From Halomarina pelagica (lineage in GTDB: Archaea > Halobacteriota > Halobacteria > Halobacteriales > Haloarculaceae): 64,000 nt of DNA. The translations under genes were made by a program, and so were the position numbers. The DNA lies in contig NZ_CP100455.1 in the NCBI RefSeq assembly GCF_024228315.1, positions 496,001 through 560,000 of the forward strand, read 5' to 3'. Shown piece by piece: positions 54,427 to 63,005 of this stretch; the stretch's first letter is position 1; each line of letters starts with the position of its first letter. The notes beneath the pieces were generated by a model that ran no database searches, was not told the origin of the DNA, and worked only from the letters and a program-made list of their open reading frames with translations.

Positions 54427-55188
54427 TCAGGAGTACTTCAGGTTGATGCTGATGACGTTGGCCGCGCGTTCGACGAGTTCGGGGACGTCCGATTCGAGTC
54501 GTTCGCCCTTCATCCTGCTCGTGGGGCCCGCGATGCTGACCGCGCCGTACGCCACGCCGCCGTTCGTGGTCACGGGGGCGGCGACGCACCGGATCCCCTC
54601 CGCGCGCTCCTCCATGTCGTAGGCGTAGCCCCGCTCCCGGATCGTCGCGAGTTCCTCGCGGAGGTCGTCGCGGTCGGTGATCGTGTGCGCCGTGGACGCC
54701 GGGAGTCCCTGCACGTCGACGATCGACTCGACGCGCTCCTCGGGGAGGAACGCCAGGATCGCCTTCCCGAGCGCGGTGCTGTGTAAGTTCACCCGCGAGC
54801 CGATGCCCGTGTCGAGCGTCAGCGCCTGCGACCCCTTCGCGCGGTGGAGGTAGACGCCGTGGCCGTGCTCCTCGACGAGGATGTTGGCGATCTCGCCGGT
54901 CTCTGCGGCCAGGCGGTCGATCTCCGGCACGCCGATCTCGTAGATCTTCTTCCGACTCCGCACGTACTCCCCGACCTCGAAGAAGAGTAACCCGAGGCGG
55001 TAGACGTCCCCGTCGCGGACGACGCACTCGTGCTCCTCGAGCGTCGCGAGGTGGTTGTGCACCGTCCCCTTCGTCAGCCCGAGGTGGTCCGCCACCTCGG
55101 TCACCCCGGCCCCGTCTAACTCGCGTAGCGCGTGGACGATCCGAATCGTCGTCCCCACCGACTTCACCGGGTTTTTCGCTTCGTTCAT
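54427..55188 (-). CDS. IclR family transcriptional regulator
   Basis: 253 residues from MNEAKNPVKSVGTT. Winged helix (VTEVADHLGLTKGTVHNHLATL) and effector domain (NLHSTALGKAILAFLPEE, IRCVAAPVTTNGGVAYGAVSI). It lies 279 bases from the divergent SDR-FAH-enolase operon and is the likely regulator of it. Confidence 0.93.
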   Translation of the reverse strand: MNEAKNPVKSVGTTIRIVHALRELDGAGVTEVADHLGLTKGTVHNHLATLEEHECVVRDGDVYRLGLLFFEVGEYVRSRKKIYEIGVPEIDRLAAETGEIANILVEEHGHGVYLHRAKGSQALTLDTGIGSRVNLHSTALGKAILAFLPEERVESIVDVQGLPASTAHTITDRDDLREELATIRERGYAYDMEERAEGIRCVAAPVTTNGGVAYGAVSIAGPTSRMKGERLESDVPELVERAANVISINLKYS

Positions 55189-55432
55189 GGGTACGCGATG
55201 CCCGTCCGGGTACAAAAAGCTTGTTTAGTAACTCCAAACGCCCGACGGCACGCGCTGCCCTCACAACGACGAGCGATAGTGATAATACCGTGGATATCAC
55301 CGAAATGGGCGGAAAGTGCCAGAGGATCTGAGGGTGAGCGGTTTTCCGATGCTAAACAGAGCCGACGACCGCGAACGGGGACGGCCGACGGCGTCGGTCG
55401 ACCGTGAGACGCCGTCCGAACGGAAGAAGAGC

Positions 55433-55438
55433 TTTATA
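55433..55438 (+). promoter_or_regulatory. TATA element of the SDR-FAH-enolase operon
   Basis: TTTATA at 55433-55438 is about 30 bases before the ATG at 55468, predicting a short or absent leader. Confidence 0.55.
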
Positions 55439-55467
55439 CCACCGCTCGTAACTTGATCACGTCAGTC

Positions 55468-56259
55468 ATGGATCTAGAGATAACGGGAAATACCGCTCTG
55501 GTCACGGCATCGAGCAGCGGCCTCGGGAAAGCCTCGGCGAAGGCGCTCGCCCGCGAGGGTGCGAACGTCGTCGTGAACGGTCGCGACGAGGACCGACTCG
55601 CCGAGGCCGTCGGCGACGTCGAGGCGGTCGCGACCGGCGAGGTCGTCGGCCACCCCGGCGACCTCACCAGGGAGGAGGACGTCAGCGCGCTCGTCGAGCG
55701 GACGGTCGACGAGTTCGGGGGGATCGACCACCTGGTGACGAGCGCCGGGGGACCGCCGAGCGGGCCGTTCCTCGAGACTGACGAGGACGACTGGTACGAC
55801 GCGTTCGACCTCCTCGTGATGAGCGTCGTGCGACTCGTCCACGAATCGGCGGACTACCTCCGGGCCGACGGCGGCGGTACCGTCGTCACCATCACCTCGC
55901 GCAGCGTGAAGGAGGCGATCGACTCGCTAGTGTTGTCCAACTCGGTCAGGATGAGCGTCGTCGGACTGGAGAAGACCCTCTCTACGGAACTCGCGCCCGA
56001 CGTGCGCGCGAACGCCGTCCTGCCGGGGCCGCACGAGACCGCGCGGATCCGCGAACTGGTCGAGCAGTCGGTCGACCGGGGCGAGTACGGCTCCTACGAG
56101 GAGGGACTGGAGGCCCGCGGGTCCGGAAACCCGATGGGACGGATCGGCGACCCGATGGAACTCGGCGACCTCGTCGCCTTCCTCAGCTCCGAGCGATCCA
56201 GCTACGTCAACGGCGTCGCGATCCCCGTCGACGGCGGTGCGGGCAGTTCCAACCTCTAG
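55468..56259 (+). CDS. Atypical short-chain dehydrogenase/reductase without the YxxxK pair
   Basis: 263 residues. Rossmann motif TASSSGLGKASAKAL (a variant of TGxxxGxG), NNAG-region equivalent LVTSAGGPPSGPF, and C-terminal VNGVAIPVDGG are clear. The catalytic Ser may be in ITSRSV, but where YxxxK should lie the sequence is SNSVRMSVVGLEKTL, placing Ser and Arg at the Tyr and Lys positions. Such variants exist in the SDR superfamily and may not be ordinary oxidoreductases. Its position next to an FAH-family hydrolase suggests the role of a 2-keto-3-deoxy-sugar-acid dehydrogenase; the missing catalytic pair argues for caution. Confidence 0.85.
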   Translation: MDLEITGNTALVTASSSGLGKASAKALAREGANVVVNGRDEDRLAEAVGDVEAVATGEVVGHPGDLTREEDVSALVERTVDEFGGIDHLVTSAGGPPSGPFLETDEDDWYDAFDLLVMSVVRLVHESADYLRADGGGTVVTITSRSVKEAIDSLVLSNSVRMSVVGLEKTLSTELAPDVRANAVLPGPHETARIRELVEQSVDRGEYGSYEEGLEARGSGNPMGRIGDPMELGDLVAFLSSERSSYVNGVAIPVDGGAGSSNL

Positions 56260-56261
56260 CA

Positions 56262-57083
56262 ATGCCGCACCTCGCACGGACGACCGACGGGACCGCACTG
56301 CTCGGCGACGGCGATCGGTTCGTTCCGCTGGCCGCCGCGGAGCCGTCGCTCTCCAGCGTGAGCGACGCCCTCCCCCGGGCGGCGGCGGGGACGCTCCCCG
56401 AGTGGAAAGGCGCGCCGGCGAAGGCGCGGCCGGCGTCGTCGTTCTCGTTCGCGACGCCCCTCGAGACCCCCGGGAAGCTCTGGGGCATCGGCCTGAACTA
56501 CGCCGATCACGCGGCGGACCTCCGGGAGGACTGGCCCGAGGAGCCGGCCAGCTTCATGAAGCCCGCGACGGCGGCGACGGGACCGGAGGGACCGATCACC
56601 CTCCCTCCCCGGGAACTCTCCGATCGGGTGACCGCCGAGGCGGAACTCGGCGTGGTCATCGGTCGCACCTGCTCCGACGTCGGCCGGGAGGAGGCCGAGG
56701 ACGTCGTCGCGGGGTACGTCCCGGTGATCGACATGACGGCGGAGGACATCCTCGAGCGGAACCCGCGCTTTCTGACCCGCTCGAAGAGCTTCGACTCCTT
56801 CATCGTCATCGGGCCGTGGATCGCGACGACCGACGAGGTCGAGTCGCTCGACGACGTGACGGTGCAGACGATCGTCGACGACGAGGTCGTCGCGGAGAAC
56901 GAGGTCCGGAACATGATGACGCCGCCGCGCGACCTCGTCTCGTTCCACTCGCGGGTGATGACGCTCTCGCCGGGCGACGTCATCTCGACCGGGACGCCCG
57001 GCGCGTACCCGATCACCCCCGGAGACCGGGTGACCGCGCGGGTCGAGGGGGTCGGCGAGGTCTCGGCGGACGTCGTTCGGTGA
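56262..57083 (+). CDS. Fumarylacetoacetate hydrolase (FAH) family protein
   Basis: 273 residues starting three bases after the SDR stop. The FAH fold shows KLWGIGLNYADHA, metal-ligand Glu residues in AEAELGVVIGRTC, then DMTAEDI, KSFDSFIVIGPWI and STGTPGAYPITPGD. The family cleaves C-C bonds of 1,3-diketo acids, isomerises or decarboxylates related compounds. In an oxidative sugar pathway it would cleave a 2,4-diketo-3-deoxy acid to pyruvate and a hydroxy acid. Confidence 0.9.
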   Translation: MPHLARTTDGTALLGDGDRFVPLAAAEPSLSSVSDALPRAAAGTLPEWKGAPAKARPASSFSFATPLETPGKLWGIGLNYADHAADLREDWPEEPASFMKPATAATGPEGPITLPPRELSDRVTAEAELGVVIGRTCSDVGREEAEDVVAGYVPVIDMTAEDILERNPRFLTRSKSFDSFIVIGPWIATTDEVESLDDVTVQTIVDDEVVAENEVRNMMTPPRDLVSFHSRVMTLSPGDVISTGTPGAYPITPGDRVTARVEGVGEVSADVVR

Positions 57084-57164
57084 CGCGCCGGCGGCTCGAC
57101 CCCGCCGAGCGGCCCGTTGACGAAACACTCTTTACCCTCCTGCCGAATGGTGTCAAACGCACTC

Positions 57165-58268
57165 ATGGAAATCACCGAAGTGGAAAGCTTTGCGGTCTCC
57201 ATCCCGCTGAAGGAGCCGGTGGCGTTCGCGACGCGGGTCGTCGAGGAGCGCGACCACGCGATCGTGTACGTCCGCACCGACGACGGGACGGAGGGACTGG
57301 GGTACACCCTCGGGTACGGCGGCGCGGACGTCATCGCGCAGGCGGTCGAGTCGGTGCTCGAACCGATGCTCGTCGGGGAGGACCCACGCGACACCGAGCG
57401 CCTGTGGCGCGAGATGTTCGACGGCACCGTCCAGATCGGCCGGAAGGGCGTGATGGTGCGCGCCATCTCGTGCATCGACATCGCGCTCTGGGACATCAAG
57501 GCGAAGGCCGCGGGCCAGCCCCTCTACAAGTACCTCGGGGCGTACACCGACGAACTACCGGCGTACGCAAGCGGCGGGTACTACCGGGAGGGCAAGGGCC
57601 TGGAGGGCCTCCGCGAGGAGATGCGGACGTACGTCGACCGGGGTCACGACGTCGTGAAGATGAAGGTCGGCCGGAAGTCCCTCGAGGAGGAGGTCGAGCG
57701 GGTCCGCGTCGCCCGGGAGGCGATCGGTCCCGAGCGGACGCTCCTGCTCGACGCGAACGGCAAGTGGAAGAACAAACAAGAGGCGGTCCGCGCCTGCCGC
57801 CGGTTCGCGGCGTACGACCCCTACTTCATCGAGGAGCCGGTGATGCCCGACAGCGTCGACCTCATGCGCGAGGTCAACGAGTCGCTCGACTACGCCGTCG
57901 CGGCCGGCGAACTGGAGTTCTCGCGGTACGGCTTCGCCCACCTCCTCCGCGAGGGTGCCGTCGAGATCGTCCAGCCCGACGTGACCGTCGTCGGCGGCGT
58001 CACGGAGTGGATGCGCGTGGCGAACACGGCGAACTCCTACGACGTCCCCATCGCGCCGCACTACAACTGGGACCTCCACATCCAGCTGCTCGCGGCCGTC
58101 GAGAACGGCCTCTTCATCGAGTTCTTCTACCGCGACTCCGACGTGAAGGCGTTCGACGACGTCCTGAAGCACCCCATCGAACCCGAGGACGGCGTGATTC
58201 GACTCCCCGACCGGCCGGGCCACGGCGTGGAACTCCACGACGACAGGCTCGATCAGTTCCGCATCTGA
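57165..58268 (+). CDS. Enolase-superfamily enzyme (mandelate racemase/sugar-acid dehydratase group)
   Basis: 367 residues from MEITEVESF. Active-site candidates: K165 and K167 of VVKMKVG, metal ligands D196 (LLDANGKW), E223 (FIEEP), E249 (AAGELEF), and H299 of APHYNW. The KxK plus His arrangement fits mandelate-racemase-group enzymes, including dehydratases of L-rhamnonate or L-fuconate, but I cannot name the substrate. It is distinct from the DgoD-type protein at 43512-44660. A gap of 81 bases after the FAH gene contains CTTTACC, a possible weak promoter. Confidence 0.88.
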   Translation: MEITEVESFAVSIPLKEPVAFATRVVEERDHAIVYVRTDDGTEGLGYTLGYGGADVIAQAVESVLEPMLVGEDPRDTERLWREMFDGTVQIGRKGVMVRAISCIDIALWDIKAKAAGQPLYKYLGAYTDELPAYASGGYYREGKGLEGLREEMRTYVDRGHDVVKMKVGRKSLEEEVERVRVAREAIGPERTLLLDANGKWKNKQEAVRACRRFAAYDPYFIEEPVMPDSVDLMREVNESLDYAVAAGELEFSRYGFAHLLREGAVEIVQPDVTVVGGVTEWMRVANTANSYDVPIAPHYNWDLHIQLLAAVENGLFIEFFYRDSDVKAFDDVLKHPIEPEDGVIRLPDRPGHGVELHDDRLDQFRI

Positions 58269-58288
58269 GCGCCGTCCCCCGCTCGCGG

Positions 58289-59011
58289 TTACAGGACGTA
58301 CCGCTCGCCGACGTCGAGCGGGCGGATCTCGGGCCGTCGGGACCGGTCCACTCGCCCGTCGAGTTCGGCCTCGAAGGCCTCCACCTCGCCGCTGCCGGGG
58401 ACGTAGTGGACGGGGACGATCGTCTCCACGTCCAGCCACGACGCGGCGACGGCGGCGTCGTCCGGCGGGAGCGGGGCGAGATCGCCCGGCGCGCCGCCGA
58501 CGGGCAGCAGCACCGTGTCCGGTTCGTATCGCTCGGCGAACAGCCGGAGGTCGCCGAACAGCGACGTGTCGCCGGCGTAGTAGAGGCTCCGCTCGGGGAA
58601 GCCGAAGTAGAAGCCGAGGGGCATCCCCGACAGCCGGTCGCCGCCGGACTCGAAGTACGAGAGGTGCCGCGTCTCGAGGACCCTGATCTCGATCCCGGCC
58701 TCCTCGAAGGTGTTGCCCCAGATCACGCTCCGAACCCGCTCCGGCGGCACCCCTTCGTCGCGGAGGTGATCCGCGAGGGCCGGTTCGGTGATCACGGTCG
58801 CGCCTGACCGGGACGCGATGGCGCGCGTGTCGCCGACGTGGTCGTACGCCCCGTGGGTCACGAAGACGTAGTCCACGTCCTCGAAGTCCTCGACCGTGAG
58901 CGACGACCAGTCCGGCTCCTCGATCCACGGGTCGACCAGTAGTCGGGTCCCGTCGAATTCGATCTCGAACGACGAGAGCCCGTAGTAGGTGAGCGTCGGT
59001 TCCGAGTGCAT
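58289..59011 (-). CDS. Metallo-beta-lactamase-fold hydrolase with altered metal motif
   Basis: 240 residues, similar in layout to UlaG/YtkL-type MBL proteins. The motif HxHxDH appears as HGAYDH (H53 to H58), so the second His is Ala. Later ligands look intact: TRHLSYF, YYAGDTSLF and PVHYVPG. Residues for one metal site remain. Lying convergent with the enolase gene in a sugar-acid cluster, it could be a lactonase, as UlaG is; that is inference. Confidence 0.85.
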   Translation of the reverse strand: MHSEPTLTYYGLSSFEIEFDGTRLLVDPWIEEPDWSSLTVEDFEDVDYVFVTHGAYDHVGDTRAIASRSGATVITEPALADHLRDEGVPPERVRSVIWGNTFEEAGIEIRVLETRHLSYFESGGDRLSGMPLGFYFGFPERSLYYAGDTSLFGDLRLFAERYEPDTVLLPVGGAPGDLAPLPPDDAAVAASWLDVETIVPVHYVPGSGEVEAFEAELDGRVDRSRRPEIRPLDVGERYVL

Positions 59012-59166
59012 CGCTACCGACTGCGCGAGCGAACTACATCAATCCGCCGGGTCCGACGCCGGCGGTGGTCAGGGGAGCGGATCGGGGCGAGCGAGCGACC
59101 CTGGCGACCCCGAACGTCCCGACTTCCCACCGAATCTTTAATACCGCTCTCGGAAATTCGACTCGT

Positions 59167-60024
59167 ATGGACGTCCTGTTGACTGGCGCGTTCGGTCGCG
59201 TCGGCACCGCCATCATCGACCACCTCGCGCCGCGCGAGGAGTACGACTTCACGTATCTCAACCGAAGCGACCGACCGGAGTACGACACGTTCGTCGCCGA
59301 CGTGTCCGACTACGAGGCGATCCGTCCGGCCTTCGAGGGCACGGACGCCGTGATCCACCTCGCCGGGTACCCCGAGACCGACGGCACGTGGGAGCAGGTC
59401 CTCGACAACAACCTCGTCGGCATGGAGAACGTCCTCCGGGCGGCCCGCGACGCGGCCGTCGAGACGTTCGTCTTCGGCTCGACGAACCACGTCGTCGGGA
59501 TGTACGAGGTCGACGACGCCCCGGCGATCTACGAACCGGACTTCGACCTGACCGTCGATCACACGGCCCCCCACCGGCCGGACTCGTACTACGGCTCCTC
59601 GAAGTGCTTCGACGAGGATCACGGGCGATTCTACGTCGAGAACTTCGAGTACCCCGAGCGGTTCTACGCGCTGCGCATCTGCAGCGTCCGCCACGAGGAG
59701 TACGACCACCCCTACGGCGACGCCGAGCGCGGCGTCGACCGCGGGGACTGGGAGCGCGGGAGCGACGAGTACGAGGAGATGGTCGCGCGGATGAAGGCGA
59801 TGTGGCAGTCGCGGCGCGACCTGGCGCACATGGTCGAGTGCTGTCTCCGGGACGACTCCGTCGAGTTCGACGTCTTCTACGGGGTCAGCGACAACGACCG
59901 ACGGTGGTTCGACATCGACCACGCCCGGGAGGTCATCGGATACGACCCGCGAGATAACGGCGAGGAGTGGGACGCCCCGCCCGAGGAGACGCGGGGGACC
60001 GGTGGAGGAGGTGTGAGCCGATGA
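59167..60024 (+). CDS. NAD-dependent epimerase/dehydratase family; uronate- or glucose-6-phosphate-dehydrogenase-like
   Basis: 285 residues. TTTAATA at 59137-59143 is exactly 27 bases upstream of the ATG, predicting a leaderless mRNA. Rossmann motif LLTGAFGRVGTAI, Asp-ribose contact in VADVSDYE, FGSTNHVVG for the Ser, and catalytic YYGSSK (YxxxK). The order resembles uronate dehydrogenases and the haloarchaeal Azf glucose-6-phosphate dehydrogenase. It would oxidise a sugar or uronate at C1 to a lactone. Its stop overlaps the nucleoside hydrolase ATG, so both are co-translated. Confidence 0.88.
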   Translation: MDVLLTGAFGRVGTAIIDHLAPREEYDFTYLNRSDRPEYDTFVADVSDYEAIRPAFEGTDAVIHLAGYPETDGTWEQVLDNNLVGMENVLRAARDAAVETFVFGSTNHVVGMYEVDDAPAIYEPDFDLTVDHTAPHRPDSYYGSSKCFDEDHGRFYVENFEYPERFYALRICSVRHEEYDHPYGDAERGVDRGDWERGSDEYEEMVARMKAMWQSRRDLAHMVECCLRDDSVEFDVFYGVSDNDRRWFDIDHAREVIGYDPRDNGEEWDAPPEETRGTGGGGVSR

Positions 60025-60962
60025 CGCGGAAGCTGCTCCTCGACGTGGACCCCGGACTCGACGACGCCCTGGCGGTCCTCATGGCGCTCGGGAACGACTC
60101 GGTCGAGGTCACCGGCCTGACGACGGTGATGGGCAACACGACGATCGACAACACCACGCGGAACGCGCTCGCGCTGCTCGAGTTCGTCGGGCGGAGCGAC
60201 GTCCCCGTCGCCAGGGGTGCCGCGCGGCCGCTTGCGGACGACCTCGTGATGGCCGAGTACGTCCACGGCCCCGGCGGCGTGCCGGAGCCGGTGCGAGACG
60301 TGCTCCCCGAACCGACGACGCGACCCGTCGACGCGCACGCGGCGACGTTCATCGTCGAGCAGGCGCACGAGTACGGCGAAGAACTCACGATCGCCGCCGT
60401 CGGCCCCCAGACGAACGTCGCGCTCGCACTCGCGCTCGAACCGGAACTCCCCGATCTCATCGGGGGCGTCCACCAGATGGGCGGGGCGCTGAAGACGACG
60501 GGGAACGTGACGCCCCAGGCCTCGTTCAACTTCTACGTCGACGCCGCGGCCGCCAGCCGCGTCGTCCAGGAGGCGTCCCCGCACGTCGTCGGTCTCGACG
60601 TGACCGAACCGGGGTACCTCCCGCCGGAACTGCACGACACCTTCGCGGACGGCACCGAGTACGGGCGGATGATCTTCGACGTCCTCGACTACAAGGCGCA
60701 GGGACCGGACGGGGTCGTAGCGGAGGGCGGCGCCATCGTCAGCGACTCGGTCGTCCTCGCGGGGATGCTCGACGCGGACGTGCTGACCTTCGAGGACGCG
60801 TACGTCGAGATCGACACGAGCGGCGGGCCCTCGAACGGCGCGACCGTCTACGACGAACACGGCGTCTACGGCGAGGACCCGAACTGCCACGCCGCGCTGA
60901 ACGTCGACGTCGATCGGTGCCGGGACGTGATCGTCTCCAGCCTGAAGAGCGCCGCTCCCTAG
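60021..60962 (+). CDS. Nucleoside hydrolase (inosine/uridine-preferring family)
   Basis: 313 residues. The calcium-binding signature DVDPGLDDALAVL opens the protein, with VMGNTTIDNTTRNAL, AVGPQTNVALAL and the C-terminal YGEDPNCHAALNVD following. The family cleaves the N-glycosidic bond of ribonucleosides to base plus ribose. ATGA overlap with the upstream gene and a GGAGGTG site at 60006-60012 support the start. An ECF importer lies 0.5 kb downstream, so salvaged nucleosides could be its substrates. Confidence 0.92.
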   Translation: MTRKLLLDVDPGLDDALAVLMALGNDSVEVTGLTTVMGNTTIDNTTRNALALLEFVGRSDVPVARGAARPLADDLVMAEYVHGPGGVPEPVRDVLPEPTTRPVDAHAATFIVEQAHEYGEELTIAAVGPQTNVALALALEPELPDLIGGVHQMGGALKTTGNVTPQASFNFYVDAAAASRVVQEASPHVVGLDVTEPGYLPPELHDTFADGTEYGRMIFDVLDYKAQGPDGVVAEGGAIVSDSVVLAGMLDADVLTFEDAYVEIDTSGGPSNGATVYDEHGVYGEDPNCHAALNVDVDRCRDVIVSSLKSAAP

Positions 60963-61009
60963 CCGGGGCGTGAGTAACCCTTAAAAAGGATCGAACCGTC
61001 CCCCACGCC

Positions 61010-61468
61010 ATGGACCGAATACTCGTCGTCGCTGAGCCGTCGGAGTCGGGCGTCGCGCTCGTGGAAGAGGCCGGCCGCGTCGCGGCGGAAACGGACGCCG
61101 GGGTCGTCGTCCTCGCTCCGGTCGTCGAAGGGGAGGAAGACGAGTGGCTCGACGCGATACGCGAGACGACGGACCTCGCGGACGAACGGGAGCCCTCCTC
61201 GCCCGTCGGGGACCTCGCGCGCCGGTTCGCCGACTCGCTCGGGAGTGACGTGCTGGCTCCGCTCGGCGTCGAGTACCTCGCGATCGGCGACCACGTAGAG
61301 ACGAACAGACCGTCGGCGGAGATCATGGGCGTCGCGGAGAACCACGCCTGCGACTACATCTACCTCCTCACTCATCGCCGGTCGCCGACCGGGAAGGCGA
61401 TCTTCGGCGACACCGTCCAGTCGGTCATCCTCAACTTCGACGGATACGTCACCGTCACGACGCGGTAG
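61010..61468 (+). CDS. Universal stress protein (UspA) family
   Basis: 152 residues, cytoplasmic. N-terminal MDRILVVAEPSESG and the C-terminal nucleotide-binding-like segment RRSPTGKAIFGDTVQSVIL resemble the G2xG9xG(S/T) pattern, slightly altered. A TTAAAAA element at 60981-60987 lies 27 bases upstream of the ATG, so it is transcribed separately as a leaderless mRNA. Confidence 0.82.
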   Translation: MDRILVVAEPSESGVALVEEAGRVAAETDAGVVVLAPVVEGEEDEWLDAIRETTDLADEREPSSPVGDLARRFADSLGSDVLAPLGVEYLAIGDHVETNRPSAEIMGVAENHACDYIYLLTHRRSPTGKAIFGDTVQSVILNFDGYVTVTTR

Positions 61469-61519
61469 CCCAAGCGAAACGCTTATCTCGGTGCTCCGTC
61501 GCATTGTGGGTGACATACT

Positions 61520-62161
61520 ATGTCAAGCACTGAAGCCAAGACGACGGCCAAGAGAGACGTCGGTTTCGTCGAGCGGTTCCGGGAGAGCGTCGGCGAGGAC
61601 TTCACGATCACGACGTGGGTCCTCATCCCGATCGGGATCGGCATCAACGCCATCGGCGGGTTCATCGCGAGCACGCTCAAGCTACCGCTGTTCCTGGACA
61701 ACATCGGGACGATGCTCATCGGGATCCTCGCGGGCCCGTGGGCCGCGATGCTGACCGGGGGGTTCGCGAACGTCATCCAGGCGATGCTCGGCAACCCGGT
61801 GCAACTGGCGTTCCTCCCGGTTCCGGTGGCGATCGGGTTCGTCACGGGGGTCCTCGCGCGGCGCGGGTGGTTCGACAGCCCGAAGAAGGTCGTCGTGCCG
61901 GCGCTCGTGTTGACCGTCGTCGCGACGCTCATCGCGACGCCCATCGTCGTGCTCGTCTTCGGCGGCGTCACGAGTTCCGGCACCAGCCTCGTCACCGCGA
62001 CGCTCGTCGCGACCGGCCGCAGCCTGGTCGAGAGCGCCGCCTCCGCGCAGTTGATGGTGGAGTTCGTTGACAAGGGCGGGTCGGCGTTCGTCGCCTACTT
62101 CATCGGGCGATCCGTCCCCACGCGCTACCTGCCGCCCCAGGGGCAAGATATTTATTCGTAG
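61520..62161 (+). CDS. ECF transporter substrate-binding S component
   Basis: 213 residues with about six hydrophobic segments; the motif INAIGGFIASTLKLPLFLDNIGT followed by GPWAAMLTGG is typical of ECF S components. It captures a vitamin-like or nucleoside-like substrate. Followed by EcfT and EcfA, it forms a dedicated (group I) system. A nucleoside hydrolase is encoded 0.5 kb upstream, which hints at a nucleoside or its base; not proved. Confidence 0.88.
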   Translation: MSSTEAKTTAKRDVGFVERFRESVGEDFTITTWVLIPIGIGINAIGGFIASTLKLPLFLDNIGTMLIGILAGPWAAMLTGGFANVIQAMLGNPVQLAFLPVPVAIGFVTGVLARRGWFDSPKKVVVPALVLTVVATLIATPIVVLVFGGVTSSGTSLVTATLVATGRSLVESAASAQLMVEFVDKGGSAFVAYFIGRSVPTRYLPPQGQDIYS

Positions 62162-62231
62162 TCCCCGGCATCACGGTATATGATCCCGAGAACCGCATCC
62201 CACCGCGTTCCGCTTTCGGGCGAGGCGATCG

Positions 62232-63005
62232 ATGGCTGAGCGATCCATCTACCAGCCCGGCGAGAGCGTCCTCCACCGACTCAACCCGGTGACGACGTTC
62301 GTCCTCGCGGCGTGTCTCTCGGTCGTCGTGTTCGTCGTCCCCGACTACCGGCTCCCGCTGGGCCTGTCGATCGTTCTGCTCGCGCTCGTGTTCGTCGCCC
62401 GGGTCCACCGGCTAGTCCTCCGGCTGGTCGCGGCGCTCGCGATCCCGTTCGCGTTCTTCCTCCTGCTCATCCACGGGGTCCTCAACCCGGGACCGCAGGC
62501 GGAGCCGCTCGTGACGATCGGGCCGGTGACGGTCTGGGAGGCGGGGTTCGAGACCGCGCGGCTGATCTTCCTGCGCATCCTCGTGCTCATCCTGTCGTTC
62601 CTGCTGTTCGCCACCACGAGCCAGCCACAGCGGATGCGCGTCGCGCTGATGGAGAAGGGTGTCCCGAACAAGCTCGCGTACGTGTTCATCGCCTCGCTCC
62701 AGATCATCCCCGAGATGCGCACCCGGGCGAAGTCCATCGCCGACGCGCAGCAGGCGCGCGGTCTCGACATCCACGCGGACATCAGGACTCGAACGGGGTC
62801 GATCGTCGCGCTGATGGCACCGCTCCTCATCGGCACCCTCATCGCCGCGAACACGCGGGCGCTCGCCCTCGACGCGCGCGGGTTCGACGCGTCCGGCGAG
62901 CGGACGTTCCTCTACGACGTCCCCGACACCGGCGGCGAGCGACTCCTCCGGTACGCCGCGGTCGTCGCCGTGTTCGGCGCGCTCGCGTGGAGGCTCCTCC
63001 CATGA
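62232..63005 (+). CDS. ecfT: ECF transporter transmembrane T component (EcfT)
   Basis: 257 residues. Begins YQPGESVLHRLNPVTTFVLA, the usual EcfT start, with several hydrophobic helices, and holds two coupling Arg motifs: KSIADAQQARGLD and ALALDARGFD (the A-R-G pair that contacts the ATPases). Its stop overlaps the ATPase ATG by four bases. Confidence 0.93.
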   Translation: MAERSIYQPGESVLHRLNPVTTFVLAACLSVVVFVVPDYRLPLGLSIVLLALVFVARVHRLVLRLVAALAIPFAFFLLLIHGVLNPGPQAEPLVTIGPVTVWEAGFETARLIFLRILVLILSFLLFATTSQPQRMRVALMEKGVPNKLAYVFIASLQIIPEMRTRAKSIADAQQARGLDIHADIRTRTGSIVALMAPLLIGTLIAANTRALALDARGFDASGERTFLYDVPDTGGERLLRYAAVVAVFGALAWRLLP

